Source: Pseudonocardia sp. CNS-004 (GTDB lineage Bacteria; Actinomycetota; Actinomycetes; Mycobacteriales; Pseudonocardiaceae). From it: a DNA stretch of 64,000 nucleotides. Positions within the stretch are counted from its first letter, which is position 1. Each line of letters opens with the position of its first letter. A model generated the notes under the pieces. The model searched no databases and was not told the DNA's origin. It worked only from the letters and a program-made list of their open reading frames with translations. Of the stretch, positions 46,951 to 55,740 are shown one piece after another. The DNA is taken from contig MKJV01000064.1 of the NCBI GenBank assembly GCA_001942185.1, positions 86,773-150,772 on the forward strand, written 5' to 3'. The position numbers and the translations under genes were made by a program.

Positions 46951-47366
46951 AGCTGGCCGGTGGACTCTCGCCAGGCCCGCTCCTTCTGGATCCACTCGTT
47001 GTCCTGCGGGAGCTCGTCGATGCTCGTCACCCTGCGGATCTCGGCCTTCGAGCCGGGGCCGGCCAGTGGCGCCCGCTTCGCCCACTCGACGGCCTCCTCC
47101 TTGGAGGCGACGTCGAGGATCCAGAAGCCGCCGAACAGCTCCTTCGTCTCGCCGTACGGGCCGTCCGTCACGACGGGCGTCTCCGCCGAGTAGTCGACCA
47201 CCACGCCCTGCGCGGCGTCGTCGAGACCTTCGGCGGCGACGAGGACCCCGGCCTGGATCAGCTGGTCGTTGAACCGGCCCATCGACTCGATGATCTGGCC
47301 GAAGTCGGCGTCGGCGTACGCGGCGTAGGTCTCGTCCGTTGCGCGCATGATCAGCATGTACTTCAT
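46947..47366 (-). CDS. YCII/DGPF-family protein
   Basis: The 139-aa protein begins MKYMLIMRATDETYAAYADA and contains VTDGPYGETKELFGGFWILD, the DGPF signature. ATG 47366 has GGGAG six bases upstream; ATG 47372 is alternative. YCII proteins form alpha/beta-barrel dimers. In ECF42 systems they are the sigma factor's constant partner and often its target. Function otherwise unknown. Confidence 0.92.
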   Translation of the reverse strand: MKYMLIMRATDETYAAYADADFGQIIESMGRFNDQLIQAGVLVAAEGLDDAAQGVVVDYSAETPVVTDGPYGETKELFGGFWILDVASKEEAVEWAKRAPLAGPGSKAEIRRVTSIDELPQDNEWIQKERAWRESTGQL

Positions 47367-47372
47367 CGTCAT

Positions 47373-47546
47373 CTCCCGGTTCGGGGGTCCCCTGCGGACC
47401 CTCTCATCCCCCAGGTCGAGCGGGCGTGCACCCGGATCGACACGGGGGAGAGATTTTTCGAGTGACGCAGGTCACTCATGCCGGTGGCCAACCGGGCGGG
47501 TGCAGTGGGCCGCCTCCCTCCACGACGACCACGGGGGGAGCTGGGC
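47373..47546. promoter_or_regulatory. divergent intergenic region, YCII / ABC ATPase remnant
   Basis: About 175 bp between the YCII start and the ABC ATPase reading. It should hold the YCII/ECF42 promoter. No P-loop-encoding sequence for the ABC ATPase exists in any frame here. No clear ECF promoter motif was assigned. Confidence 0.35.
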
Positions 47547-48353
47547 ATGGGGTGGAGTCGGCACTCGAGGAGGCCCGGTCATCGGCGGAACGGGCTGCTG
47601 CCGGCGAACGCCGAGGTGGCCGGCCGGGTCGAGCTCGACGGGCGGGACCTGCTCGACGCGCCCGAGCCCGTTCTGCGCGCGGTGCGGGGGCGGCGCGTCG
47701 GCATGGTGCCGCAGTCGGCGGCGACGCATCTGACGCCGGTCCGCCGGGTCGGCTCGCAGCTGGTGGAGACGGTGCGGGCGCTGCGGCCCGCCGACCCGGA
47801 TCCGCGGGCCACCGTGCACCGGCTCGCCGACGACGTCGGGCTGCCACCCGAGATGCTCGACCGGTACCCGCACGAGCTGTCGGGCGGCACCGCGCAGCGC
47901 GTCGGGCTCGCGGCGGCGCTGGCGGGCGACCCGCCCGTGCTGCTGGCCGACGAGCCGACCGCGGGCCTGGACCGCCCGCTCGTCGACCGCAGCGTCGACC
48001 TCCTCGCCGGCATGGCCGACCGCGGCCACGCCGTCCTGCTCATCACCCACGACCTGCGCGCCGCCCGGCGGGTGGCCACGGACGTCGCCGTGATGTACGC
48101 GAGCAGGCTCGTCGAGGTCGGCCCCGCCGACCAGGTGTTCTCCGACCCGTGGCACCCCTACACCGCGGGCCTGCTCGCCGCGCTGCCCGACCGGGGCTTC
48201 ACACCGGTGCCCGGCCATCCGCCGGAGCTGACGGCGCTGCCGTCCGGGTGCGGGTTCGAGCTGCGGCACCCCGAGCACACCTGCGCGCCCGACCCGGAGC
48301 TCGTGTGGAGCGGCGAGCGGGCGGTCGCGTGTGCGCCGGTGCGTGCGTCGTGA
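47547..48353 (+). pseudogene. 5'-truncated oligopeptide-type ABC transporter ATPase
   Basis: The open frame encodes most of a DppD/OppD-like ATPase: GLLPANAEVAGRVELDGRDL, Q-loop VGMVPQS, signature YPHELSGGTAQRVGLAAALA, Walker B VLLADEPTAGLD, switch His ITHD and the C-terminal Cys-rich peptide-transporter tail. The first 40-50 residues with Walker A are absent from every frame. ATG 47547 has GGGGAG upstream, so a product may be made, but it could not bind ATP alone. No permease genes are nearby. It is coupled to the next ATPase (GTGA). Most likely a decayed operon end. Confidence 0.65.
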
Positions 48354-49035
48354 CGCTGGCGGCGCGGGGGATCGTCGCCGGGTACCGGCGCGGGGTCCGG
48401 GTGCTCGACGGGGTCGATCTCGCGGTCGAGCCGGGCACGGTCGTCGGGCTGGCCGGGCCGAGCGGGTGCGGCAAGTCGACGCTCACGCGCGTGCTGGCGC
48501 TCCTGCACGCGCCCTGGCGCGGCACGGTCGAGGTCGACGGCGAGCGGGTCCGCGGTGTCCGCTACCGCGCACCGCGGGAGCTGCGCACGGCCGTCGGGGT
48601 CGTGTTCCAGAACCCGCGGTCGGCCACCGACCCGCGGCTGCCGTTGCGCGAGATCGTCGGGGAACCACTGCTCGCGACCGGACGCGGGCGCGACCCGGCG
48701 TGGGAGGAGGAGCTGCACGAACGCGCCGGGCTCACCGCCGAACTGCTCGGGAGCGGCCGCACGAGGTCAGCGACGGGCAGCTGCAGCGCGCCTGCCTCGC
48801 CCGTGCGCTCGTCCTGCGGCCGCGGTACCTGATCTGCGACGAGATGACGGCGATGCTCGACGCGTCGACGACCGCCGCGCTCGTGGGCGTCGTGGCCGAC
48901 CGGGCCCGGGACGGCACCGGTGTGCTCGCGGTGTCGCACGACGAGGAGCTGCTCGCCGTGTGGGCGGACCGCGTCGAGCGGCCGTTCACCGCGGCGGCCA
49001 CGTTCCGCAGACCGCGGGATGGCGGGCAGGAGTAG
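48350..49035 (+). CDS. DppF-like ABC transporter ATPase (apparent frameshift)
   Basis: About 228 aa. Walker A is GPSGCGKST, Q-loop VVFQNPRSATDP, a degenerate signature HEVSDGQLQRACLARALVLR and Walker B YLICDEMTAMLD with His in SHDEE. One base is missing near 48765. The signature SDGQ instead of SGGQ is a change to note. It pairs with the truncated ATPase upstream as the second ATPase of a nickel/peptide-type importer, but the membrane components are missing. Confidence 0.78.
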
Positions 49036-49044
49036 GCGAGCGGG

Positions 49045-49659
49045 TCAGCCCGCCCGCGCCCACCCGCGCAGCGCGCCGAGGTAGGCCTCCGTCAGGCGGG
49101 CGGTGACCTCGCGGCGGGACATACCGGTCTCCTGGAGCAGGTCGTGGATCTCCCGCGGGTCGTACATCATGTTGTGGAGGAACAGCGCGTGCTCGAGCAC
49201 CTGCGCCGGAAGCCCGAGGTCGGCCAGCAGGCCCTGGACGGGACGGCTCCAGGCTTCCCGCACCGCGAGGATCGTCTCGTTGCCGTCGTGGAGCCGTTCC
49301 AGGAAGCCGCGCCGGGAGCGGAGCTGGACCATCACCGGACCGTGCTCGGCGAGCAGGTCGAGCCACCGGTCCACGACCCCGTCGAACAGCGGGCGACCCT
49401 CGGCGCCGCTGGAGACGCTGAAGTCCCGCAGCTCGTCCACGACGCCGAGCACGTAGGCCGCCACGACGTCGTCCAACGTGGAGTAGTAGCGGTAGGCGGT
49501 CGCCGGTCCGATCTCGGCGCGGTTCGCGACGTCTTTCATGGTCAGCTGGTCCGGCGCCTCGCGGGCGATCTCGCCGACCGCCTCGAGGAGACGTCGCCGA
49601 TTGCGGCGGGTGTCGCTGCGTAGTCTGCGCGCTTCCTGCGGGGCCTGCTGATCGGTCAC
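49045..49659 (-). CDS. TetR-family regulator
   Basis: The 204-aa protein has an HTH with RRRLLEAVGEIAREAPDQLT and NRAEIGPATAYRYYSTLDDV. GTG 49659 has GAGGAG six bases upstream. A short dyad GAACGA-TATC-TCGTTC lies 32-47 bp upstream and may be its operator. It follows the aminotransferase/RraA genes on the same strand and could regulate them. Confidence 0.9.
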   Translation of the reverse strand: MTDQQAPQEARRLRSDTRRNRRRLLEAVGEIAREAPDQLTMKDVANRAEIGPATAYRYYSTLDDVVAAYVLGVVDELRDFSVSSGAEGRPLFDGVVDRWLDLLAEHGPVMVQLRSRRGFLERLHDGNETILAVREAWSRPVQGLLADLGLPAQVLEHALFLHNMMYDPREIHDLLQETGMSRREVTARLTEAYLGALRGWARAG

Positions 49660-49690
49660 TCGATCTCCTCGGACTCGGCCGATCCGCTGG

Positions 49691-49706
49691 GAACGATATC
49701 TCGTTC
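49691..49706. promoter_or_regulatory. dyad upstream of TetR
   Basis: GAACGA (49691-49696) and TCGTTC (49701-49706) flank TATC. The position, just before the TetR start and beyond the aminotransferase stop, fits autoregulation. Confidence 0.5.
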
Positions 49707-49709
49707 GAG

Positions 49710-50872
49710 TCACCGGCCCCGCGAGTCCTCGACGTAGCCGACGATGCGGGCCAGCCCCGTGCGCAGGTCGTCCTCCGATGCGGCGAACGAGATCCGCACG
49801 TGCCCCTCGCCGAAGGGCCGTACTCGACGCCTGCGCGAACCAGCACTCCACGCTCCGCGAGCTCGCGGGCGACGGTCTCCGATGGGCGATCGAGGTCGTA
49901 GCGGAGGAAGCCGTAGAACGCCCCTTCGGGCGGGGTCAGGTGCAGGCCCGGAATCCCGCTCAGCCGGGCGACGACGAGTTCCCGGCGCACCCGGTAGACG
50001 TCGAGCATCGCATCGACCGCCGCGTCGGGCAGGCCCAGCGCGGCCAGCGCCGCGAGCTGCACCGAGGTGTTCACCGACCCGTTCACGGTGCGGTGCACGT
50101 GCGCGGCGGCGTCGACCACGGCGGGCGGGCCTGCCAGGTAGCCGACCCGCCATCCGGTCATCGCGTAGGTCTTGGAGAAGGTCTGCACGTAGACCGTGCG
50201 GTCGCGCAGCGAGGTGACGTCGAGCGCGGAGACCAGCTCGTGCCCCGGGTGGACCAGCCGGTGGTAGGCCTCGTCGGCCACGACGAGGGTGTCGGTGGCG
50301 TCCAGCAGCGCGCCGAGCGCCTCGAGCTCCTCCGCGCGGTGCACGATGCCGGTCGGGTTCGCCGGGTTGGAGAAGATCACCATGGTGGCGCCGGGCAGCC
50401 GCGCCGCGAGCGCGCCGAGGTCCCAGTGCAGGTCCGGCGCCGGCGGTACCCGGTCCACGGTGCCGCCCGCGAGCACGACCAGGTCGGCGTAGAGCGAGTA
50501 CGCGGGCTCCGGGATCACCACCCGTGTCCCCGGCCCGATCATCGCGAAGACGACGGCTGCCAGCGCGGCGGTGGCGCCGTGGGTGACCACGACGTCGTTC
50601 GCGGTCCACGGCCGAGCACCGCCGCCGGGAAGGCGTGCGGCGAGCCCGGCCCGGAGAACCGGCAGGCCCTTCTGGTCGGCGTAGTGCGTGTGCCCCGCGC
50701 GCAGCGCCTCGACCGCTGCCTCGATCACCGGTGACGGGGTCGGGAAGTCCGGCTCGCCCATCGCGAGCGACACCGTGCCGGGCGGGGCGGGGGCGAGAGC
50801 GGGGCGCCGCGACCCGGCCCGCAGCTCCGCGATCCGGGCTGCGTGGGGGAAAGCGGGGAGGAGCGACGTCAT
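49710..50872 (-). CDS. class I/II PLP-dependent aminotransferase (apparent frameshift)
   Basis: About 387 aa of fold type I. Motifs are VSLAMGEPDFPTPSPVIEAA, FSNPANPTGIVHRAEELEAL, VVADEAYHRLVHPG and the PLP Lys in TFSKTYAMTGWRVGYLAGPP. Relatives include aspartate/aromatic aminotransferases; the exact substrate is not readable. One base is missing near 49820, before the terminal FGEGHVRISFAASEDDL. ATG 50872 overlaps the RraA stop (ATGA), so the two are coupled. Confidence 0.9.
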
Positions 50873-51543
50873 CCGACGACCTCCGCGCGATCGCTGCGGG
50901 CGGCGAGGATCTTCTGCCGCAGCGCCTCCTCCCTCGCGACGATGACGTCGACCGAGCCGAGGACCTCCTCGATCCGGCGCCACGGCACGACGACCACACC
51001 GTCGGCGTCTCCGACGATCACGTCACCGGGCGCGGCGACCACGCCTCCCACCGCCACCGGGACGCCGATCGAGCCGGGGCCGTCCTTGAACGGGCCGGCC
51101 GGGGTGACGGCACGGGCGTAGACGGTGAGGCCGAGCTCCGACAGGGCCCGCACGTCCCGCGCCGCCCCGTCGACCACCGCGCCCGTGACCCCCGCCGAGA
51201 TCATGATCTCGCCGATCAGGTCGCCGACCAGCGCGCGGGTGGTGTCCCCGTGCCCGTTGACCACGAGCACGTCGCCGGGACGCGCGTCGTCGAGCGCACG
51301 GTGGATGGCGAGGTTGTCCCCCGCACGGACGTCGACGGTGAGGGCGTTCCCGAGGAGCGCGGAGCGCTCGGTGACCAGGCGGATGCCCCCGTCGAGCACG
51401 GTCATGCGCGCCAGCGCGTCGCCGACGGCGGCGGCGGGCACCTCGCCGAGGCGCCGGATGGCATCCGGCGCCGCGCGGTCCCAGCCCTCGGCGACGGACA
51501 GGGTGTCCGTGGCTGCGGAGATGAACACGATGAGCGACCTCAT
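50869..51543 (-). CDS. RraA-family protein (HMG/CHA aldolase-like)
   Basis: The 224-aa protein carries AAAVGDALARM, VNGHGDTTRALVGDLIGEIM and AVVDGAARDVRALSELGLTV, the RraA/HMG-aldolase signature with the metal/pyruvate-site Arg-Asp (ARD). Family members are 4-hydroxy-4-methyl-2-oxoglutarate aldolases, oxaloacetate decarboxylases or RNase E inhibitors. Here, beside an aminotransferase and cupin, an aldolase or decarboxylase of an amino/keto-acid route is more likely. It is divergent from the cupin gene across a 14-bp palindrome. Confidence 0.85.
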   Translation of the reverse strand: MRSLIVFISAATDTLSVAEGWDRAAPDAIRRLGEVPAAAVGDALARMTVLDGGIRLVTERSALLGNALTVDVRAGDNLAIHRALDDARPGDVLVVNGHGDTTRALVGDLIGEIMISAGVTGAVVDGAARDVRALSELGLTVYARAVTPAGPFKDGPGSIGVPVAVGGVVAAPGDVIVGDADGVVVVPWRRIEEVLGSVDVIVAREEALRQKILAARSDRAEVVG

Positions 51544-51560
51544 TCTTGAGTGAGACAGTC

Positions 51561-51574
51561 CTCTCATATGAGAG
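51561..51574. promoter_or_regulatory. 14-bp palindromic operator
   Basis: CTCTCATATGAGAG is a perfect palindrome in the AT-rich gap between the divergent RraA and cupin genes. Flanking AGT and ACT extend the symmetry loosely. It is probably bound by a nearby regulator, with the 49045 TetR or 52611 XRE protein as candidates. Confidence 0.65.
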
Positions 51575-51621
51575 AGTACTATGATTCAATCGGTGCCCAC
51601 CCCGCTCAGGAGGAGTTCTCG

Positions 51622-52044
51622 ATGCCTCAGCCCGATCCCGCCCGTGTGAGCTTCTCGTCAGATCCCGGCAACGAGCTGGTCTTCGAGAACGACCGGGTGC
51701 GGGTGTGGGCCATGACCCTCGAGGGCGGCGAGACCTGCGAGTTCCACCAGCACCACGTCGACCACCTCGTCCTGTGGCCGGAGCCGGGCCGCTCGCAGGG
51801 CCAGGAGTACGGGGAGGCCGGCTGGCGGGTGGCGCAGGAGGCGGAGCGCGGGTTCGCTTTCTTCCGCACCGTCGGACGGGACGGGCCGTTGCCGCCGCAC
51901 CGGATCCGCAACCTCGAGGACCACCCGGTGACGCACTACATCGTCGAGTTGGTCAGCGAGGAGTCCCCGAGCGCCGGCCCGCTCCCGCACGAGACCAACG
52001 GCCGTGGCACGACGTCGCGCCCCCACCGCGTGACCCGGCCCTGA
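51622..52044 (+). CDS. cupin-like small protein
   Basis: The 140-aa single-domain beta-barrel type has LVFENDRVRVWAMTLEGGET and EFHQHHVDHLVLWPEPG, a cupin-like His cluster. ATG 51622 has GAGGAG seven bases upstream; the longer in-frame ATG at 51577 lacks one. Metal binding is plausible; the reaction is unknown. It is followed 14 bp later by a SnoaL-like gene and is divergent from RraA. Confidence 0.75.
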   Translation: MPQPDPARVSFSSDPGNELVFENDRVRVWAMTLEGGETCEFHQHHVDHLVLWPEPGRSQGQEYGEAGWRVAQEAERGFAFFRTVGRDGPLPPHRIRNLEDHPVTHYIVELVSEESPSAGPLPHETNGRGTTSRPHRVTRP

Positions 52045-52058
52045 ACAGAGGAGGGACA

Positions 52059-52558
52059 ATGCTGTCCGACACCCACCCGACGCCGCATGGCTGGCCGATC
52101 TGTACCGGGGCGGCGCGGCGATCGCCACCGATCCGGGCCTCAGCGAGGCGGAGCGGCTCCGGCGGCAACACGAGCACACCAACCAGGTGATGGAGCGGAT
52201 GTCCCCGGACATGGTGATCCACACCGGCGGTGTGCGCCTGGCGGCGACCGGCGGAATGGAGTTCCTGCGCCGCTACGTCGTGCGGCGGGCGAGCCTCGCC
52301 GACGCCAACGTCCAGCCCCTCGAGATCGACGAGATCCTCGCCGACGACCACTACGGCATCATCCACGGGACGTTCCGCACGTCGCGTGGCGAGACGTCCT
52401 GGACGCGCGTCGGCATGGGTGCGTGGCGCTTCGAGGACGGCGTGGCGGTGGAGCACTGGGAGCTCTCCAACGGGCCGGTGTGGGACGAGTTCTTCCTCGC
52501 GGGCGACCCCACGCCGTTCACCGGATCGGCGGAGGAGTTCTGGACCCGCGGCGTCTGA
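52059..52558 (+). CDS. SnoaL-like / NTF2-fold protein (apparent frameshift)
   Basis: About 166 aa with one base restored near 52078. The corrected start is MLSDTHP then DAAWLADLYRGGAAIATDPG, followed by MERMSPDMVIHTGGVRLAAT and VGMGAWRFEDGVAVEHWELS, an NTF2-like cone fold. GGAGGGACA precedes ATG 52059. Such proteins can be cyclases, isomerases or ligand carriers. It is probably co-transcribed with the cupin gene. Confidence 0.72.
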
Positions 52559-52610
52559 CCGGTACTGCCAGTGCCTCCCGCACGTTCGGGCACGCGCCTA
52601 CCGTGGGCCC

Positions 52611-53507
52611 GTGGGCGCCATCGACCTCCGCAGCGAGATCCGGGAGTTCCTGAGCACGCGGCGGGCCCGGATCACCCCGGAAGAGGCGGGTCTGCCCGCC
52701 TACGGCGGCAACCGCCGGGTGACGGGCCTGCGTCGCGAGGAGGTTGCCCTGCTCGCCGGTGTCTCGGTCGACTACTACGTCCGCATGGAGCGCGGCAGTC
52801 TGGCCGGTGCGTCGGAGAGCGTCCTCGAAGCCCTCGCCGACGCGCTGCGGCTCGACGAGGCCGAGCGCGCCCACCTGTTCGCACTGGCCCGCGAGAGCCG
52901 GACACGCGGCACCCGCAGCAAGCGCACGACCCCCTCCAGCATCCGCCCCGCGATCCAGCAGGTGCTGGACGGGATGACCGACGCACCAGCCTGGGTGAGC
53001 AACGGCCGGCTCGACGTCGTCGCGACGAACCAACTCGCCCGGGCGCTCTACTCCCCGGTGCTCGCCGGCTCCCGACGGCCGGCCAACATGACCCGGTTCG
53101 TCTACCTGGACCCGGAGGCGGCCGAGGAGTTCTTCGTCGACTACGACCGGATCGCCGACGACGGCGCCGCCATGCTCCGCCTGGAGGCCGCCCGCAACCC
53201 CCACGACAAGGCGCTCATCGAGCTGGTCGGCGAGCTGTCCACCCGCTCCGAGCGGTTCCGCCGCCGCTGGGCGTCCCAGGACGTGAAGTTTCACCCCAGT
53301 GGCCGCAAGCGGCTGCGCCACCCCGTCGTCGGACAGCTCGACCTCGACTCCGAGTCGATGCAGCTCTCCTCCGCGCCAGGGCTGCTGCTCTACGTCTACA
53401 CCGCGGCCGCCGGCACGCCAACCGCCGATGCGCTCACGCTGCTCGCCTCCTGGGCGGCCTCCCACGACGGCATCCCGACCGAGGCAGCCCCGTCCGGCAC
53501 CGCCTGA
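52611..53507 (+). CDS. XRE-family regulator with MmyB-like ligand domain
   Basis: The 298-aa protein begins LRSEIREFLSTRRARITPEE, then GLRREEVALLAGVSVDYYVR with ERGS, an XRE HTH (about residues 10-85). The C-terminal domain with APAWVSNGRLDVVATNQLAR and ALYSPV matches MmyB-like proteins. Such regulators are abundant in actinomycetes and often control an adjacent SDR or dehydrogenase. GTG 52611 is the start. It is convergent with the alcohol dehydrogenase. Confidence 0.92.
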   Translation: MGAIDLRSEIREFLSTRRARITPEEAGLPAYGGNRRVTGLRREEVALLAGVSVDYYVRMERGSLAGASESVLEALADALRLDEAERAHLFALARESRTRGTRSKRTTPSSIRPAIQQVLDGMTDAPAWVSNGRLDVVATNQLARALYSPVLAGSRRPANMTRFVYLDPEAAEEFFVDYDRIADDGAAMLRLEAARNPHDKALIELVGELSTRSERFRRRWASQDVKFHPSGRKRLRHPVVGQLDLDSESMQLSSAPGLLLYVYTAAAGTPTADALTLLASWAASHDGIPTEAAPSGTA

Positions 53508-53543
53508 CGCGGCATTTCCCACGAGGTATGGGACCCGTGCGAC

Positions 53544-53564
53544 CGGCCGGATCGCGACCGGCCG
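53544..53564. terminator. bidirectional hairpin between convergent genes
   Basis: CGGCCGG (53544-53550) and CCGGCCG (53558-53564) form a 7-bp GC stem around ATCGCGA, in the 69-bp gap between the XRE and dehydrogenase stops. No U tract is seen. Confidence 0.5.
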
Positions 53565-53576
53565 CCCGTGAGTGCG

Positions 53577-54599
53577 TCACGGCGTGACGAGGACCTTCAG
53601 GGCGGCCCGCGCGTCCATGGCGCGGTAGCCGTCGGGCACGTCGTCGAGGCCGACGGTGCGGTCGAACACCCTGCCCGGTTCGACACGGCCCTCCAGCACG
53701 TCGGGCAGCAGCTCGTCGATGTAGGCCCGCACCGGCGCCGGGCCACCGGTGAGGGTGACGTTCGGGCGGAACAGGCTGCCCATCCCGACCGGGGCCTCCT
53801 CGTACTGCGGTACGCCGACCCGGCTGATCACACCGCCCGCCCGGACCACGCCGACCGCCTGGTCGTACGCCGGGCGGTGGCCGACGGCCTCGAGCACGGC
53901 GTGCGTGCCGTGGCCACCGGTCAGCTCGCGGACCTTCTCGACGCCCTCGGCGCCGCGCTCGGGCACGACGTCGGTCGCTCCGAACTCGCGGCCCAGATCG
54001 GTGCGGTCCTCGTGGCGGCCCATCAGGATGATCCGTTCGGCGCCGAGCCGCTTCGCCGACAGCACGGCCAGCAGGCCCACCGCGCCGTCACCGATCACGG
54101 TCACCGTCGTCCGCTCGTTCACACCGGCCCGCACCGCCGCGTGGTGACCGGTGCCGAACACGTCGGCGAGGGTCAGCAGCGACGGCAGCAGCGCCGGGTC
54201 CGCACCGACCGGGATCGGCACGAGGGTGCCCTGCGCCTGCGGCACCCGAACCGCCTCGGCCTGGGCGCCGGCGAAGAACCCGCCGTTCGGGCACGCGGTG
54301 TGCAACCCCTCCCGGCAGAACTCGCAGGTGTTGTCCGCGTAGGCGAACGGGGCGACGACCACGTCCCCCCTCTTCGGCCCGGACACCTCCGATCCGATGT
54401 CCTCGACGACACCGAGGAACTCGTGGCCCATCGGCACGCCCTCCGGGTTAGCCGGCATCGAGTGGTAGGGGTGCAGGTCGGTGCCGCACACGCACGCCCG
54501 CACCACGCGCACCACCGCGTCGGTCGGCTCCCGCAGCACCGGGTCGGGCAGGGTCTCCACCCGCACGTCGCCGGCGGCGTACATCACAGTTGCTCGCAT
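53577..54599 (-). CDS. zinc-dependent alcohol dehydrogenase
   Basis: The 340-aa MDR enzyme has catalytic Zn residues in CVCGTDLHPYH and MGHEFLGVVEDIGSEVSGPK. The structural-zinc lobe reads NTCEFCREGLHTAC, so three of the usual four Cys are seen, the first being replaced by Asn or Asp. The Rossmann motif is VTVIGDGAVGLLAVLSAKRL. It oxidises an alcohol or reduces an aldehyde with NAD(P); the substrate is unknown. ATG 54599 begins MRATVMYAAGDVRVET. Confidence 0.92.
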   Translation of the reverse strand: MRATVMYAAGDVRVETLPDPVLREPTDAVVRVVRACVCGTDLHPYHSMPANPEGVPMGHEFLGVVEDIGSEVSGPKRGDVVVAPFAYADNTCEFCREGLHTACPNGGFFAGAQAEAVRVPQAQGTLVPIPVGADPALLPSLLTLADVFGTGHHAAVRAGVNERTTVTVIGDGAVGLLAVLSAKRLGAERIILMGRHEDRTDLGREFGATDVVPERGAEGVEKVRELTGGHGTHAVLEAVGHRPAYDQAVGVVRAGGVISRVGVPQYEEAPVGMGSLFRPNVTLTGGPAPVRAYIDELLPDVLEGRVEPGRVFDRTVGLDDVPDGYRAMDARAALKVLVTP

Positions 54600-54869
54600 C
54601 AGGTCCTCGGAACTGGTCGGTGGGTCTCGACGTCCAGAGAACCCCCGTACTCCGCGCCCGGGGAGTGCCTGATGTGCCCGGTACCGTCAGGCCCCCCCAG
54701 CACGGACGTTGATCCCGCAGGGCACGGCCGGGCCGCTCGCGGCGACGCCCCCGAGCGATGCCGAACCCGGCCGGTGGCTCGTGATCGGCGGAAGTGGTGC
54801 CAGGGCGTCACATCCGGCGCTCACGAACCACTTGTGGTGATCACGCCCCCGGCGGGCCCGTGGGTGCCC
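54600..54869. other. intergenic region with no gene seen
   Basis: About 270 bp between the dehydrogenase start and the tRNA terminator. It must hold the dehydrogenase promoter. A short dyad CCAC-TT-GTGG occurs near 54826-54835. Open frames here are short, lack ribosome sites and resemble no family. Confidence 0.4.
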
Positions 54870-54908
54870 AAAAAGATCGCCCCTCACCTGTTCAGGCAGG
54901 TGAAGGGC
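54870..54908 (-). terminator. intrinsic terminator of tRNA-Arg
   Basis: On the minus strand, arms 54897-54908 and 54879-54890 form a 12-bp stem with one mismatch and a six-base loop. It is followed by a T5 tract (AAAAA at 54870-54874 on the plus strand). It lies 20 bp beyond the tRNA 3' end. A U tract is rare in this GC-rich DNA, so the call is firm. Confidence 0.85.
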
Positions 54909-54928
54909 CGCTTCTCGTGTGATCAGGA

Positions 54929-55003
54929 TGGTGCCCCCGGCAGGATTCGAACCTGCGCTCCCGCCTCCGGAGGGCGGTGCTCTATCCCCTGAGCTACGGG
55001 GGC
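54929..55003 (-). tRNA. tRNA-Arg (anticodon CCG)
   Basis: The 75-nt cloverleaf includes an encoded CCA. Acceptor arms GCCCCCG and CGGGGGC pair, the D arm is GCTCAGGGGATAGAGC, the anticodon loop CTCCGGA gives CCG at positions 34-36, and the T arm contains GGTTCGAATCC. It reads CGG, a common Arg codon in this genome. It lies upstream of argS with DUF305/DUF3105 genes between, all but argS on the minus strand. Confidence 0.96.
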
Positions 55004-55039
55004 CGTAGCGATGTGCCCAACCCTAGCGCACACCCGGAT

Positions 55040-55740
55040 CTACAGCGGCAGGGGCTGCCCTCCGCGTTCGGCGAGGAGCTGGCGCAGGTAGTCGCTCTCG
55101 GTGGTCTGGGAGCGCAGCATCTGGGAGGCGAGGTTGCGGACCTGGGGCACGGCCGCGCGCTCGGCCGCGTACTCCAGCATCCCGGCGCGCCCTCGTGGTG
55201 GCGGAGCATGAGCTGGAGGAACAGGACGTCGAGCTGGGGGCCGGTGGCGGCGCGGAGTGCCGCGAGGTCCTCGTCGGTGGCCATGCCCGGCATCGTGGAT
55301 ACGCCGCCCGTCGCGGTCGGGGCGTGGCCGTGCCCGGGTTCGGTCATCCACGCCATGTGGCCGCCGGTCGGCAGGGGCGGTGCGCCCCACAGTTCCAGCC
55401 AGCCCTGCATGCGGCCGATCTGGCCGGTCTGGGTGGCCTCGATGTCGGCGGCGAGCTGGTGCACGAAGGGATCGGAGGTGTGGTCGCGTTCCCACGAGGC
55501 CATGGTCACGGCCTGCTGGTGGTGGACGATCATGTCGTGGGAGAACCCGACGTCCACCGAGTCCGCTGCGGGGACGGCCGGGGCGCCCGAGCCGGGGAAG
55601 CCGCCCACCAGCAGCCCGCCGGCGGCGCCGAGGAGCAGCAACCCCACGGCCGCGACGACGGCGAGGACCGGTCGGATCCAGCGGGCCTCCTGCGACATGG
55701 GCGCCGCCTCGTCCGGTGCGGTGGTCGTGTTCGTCGCCAT
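55040..55740 (-). CDS. DUF305 membrane-anchored protein (apparent frameshift)
   Basis: About 233 aa. One N-terminal membrane anchor (WIRPVLAVVAAVGLLLLGAA) precedes an extracytoplasmic ferritin-like four-helix DUF305 domain. That domain has FSHDMIVHHQQAVTMASWER, IEATQTGQIGRMQGWL and a second metal motif MLRHHEG. The paired His motifs suggest metal, probably copper, binding. One base is missing near 55190. The start overlaps the DUF3105 stop (TGATG), so they form an operon. Confidence 0.88.
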
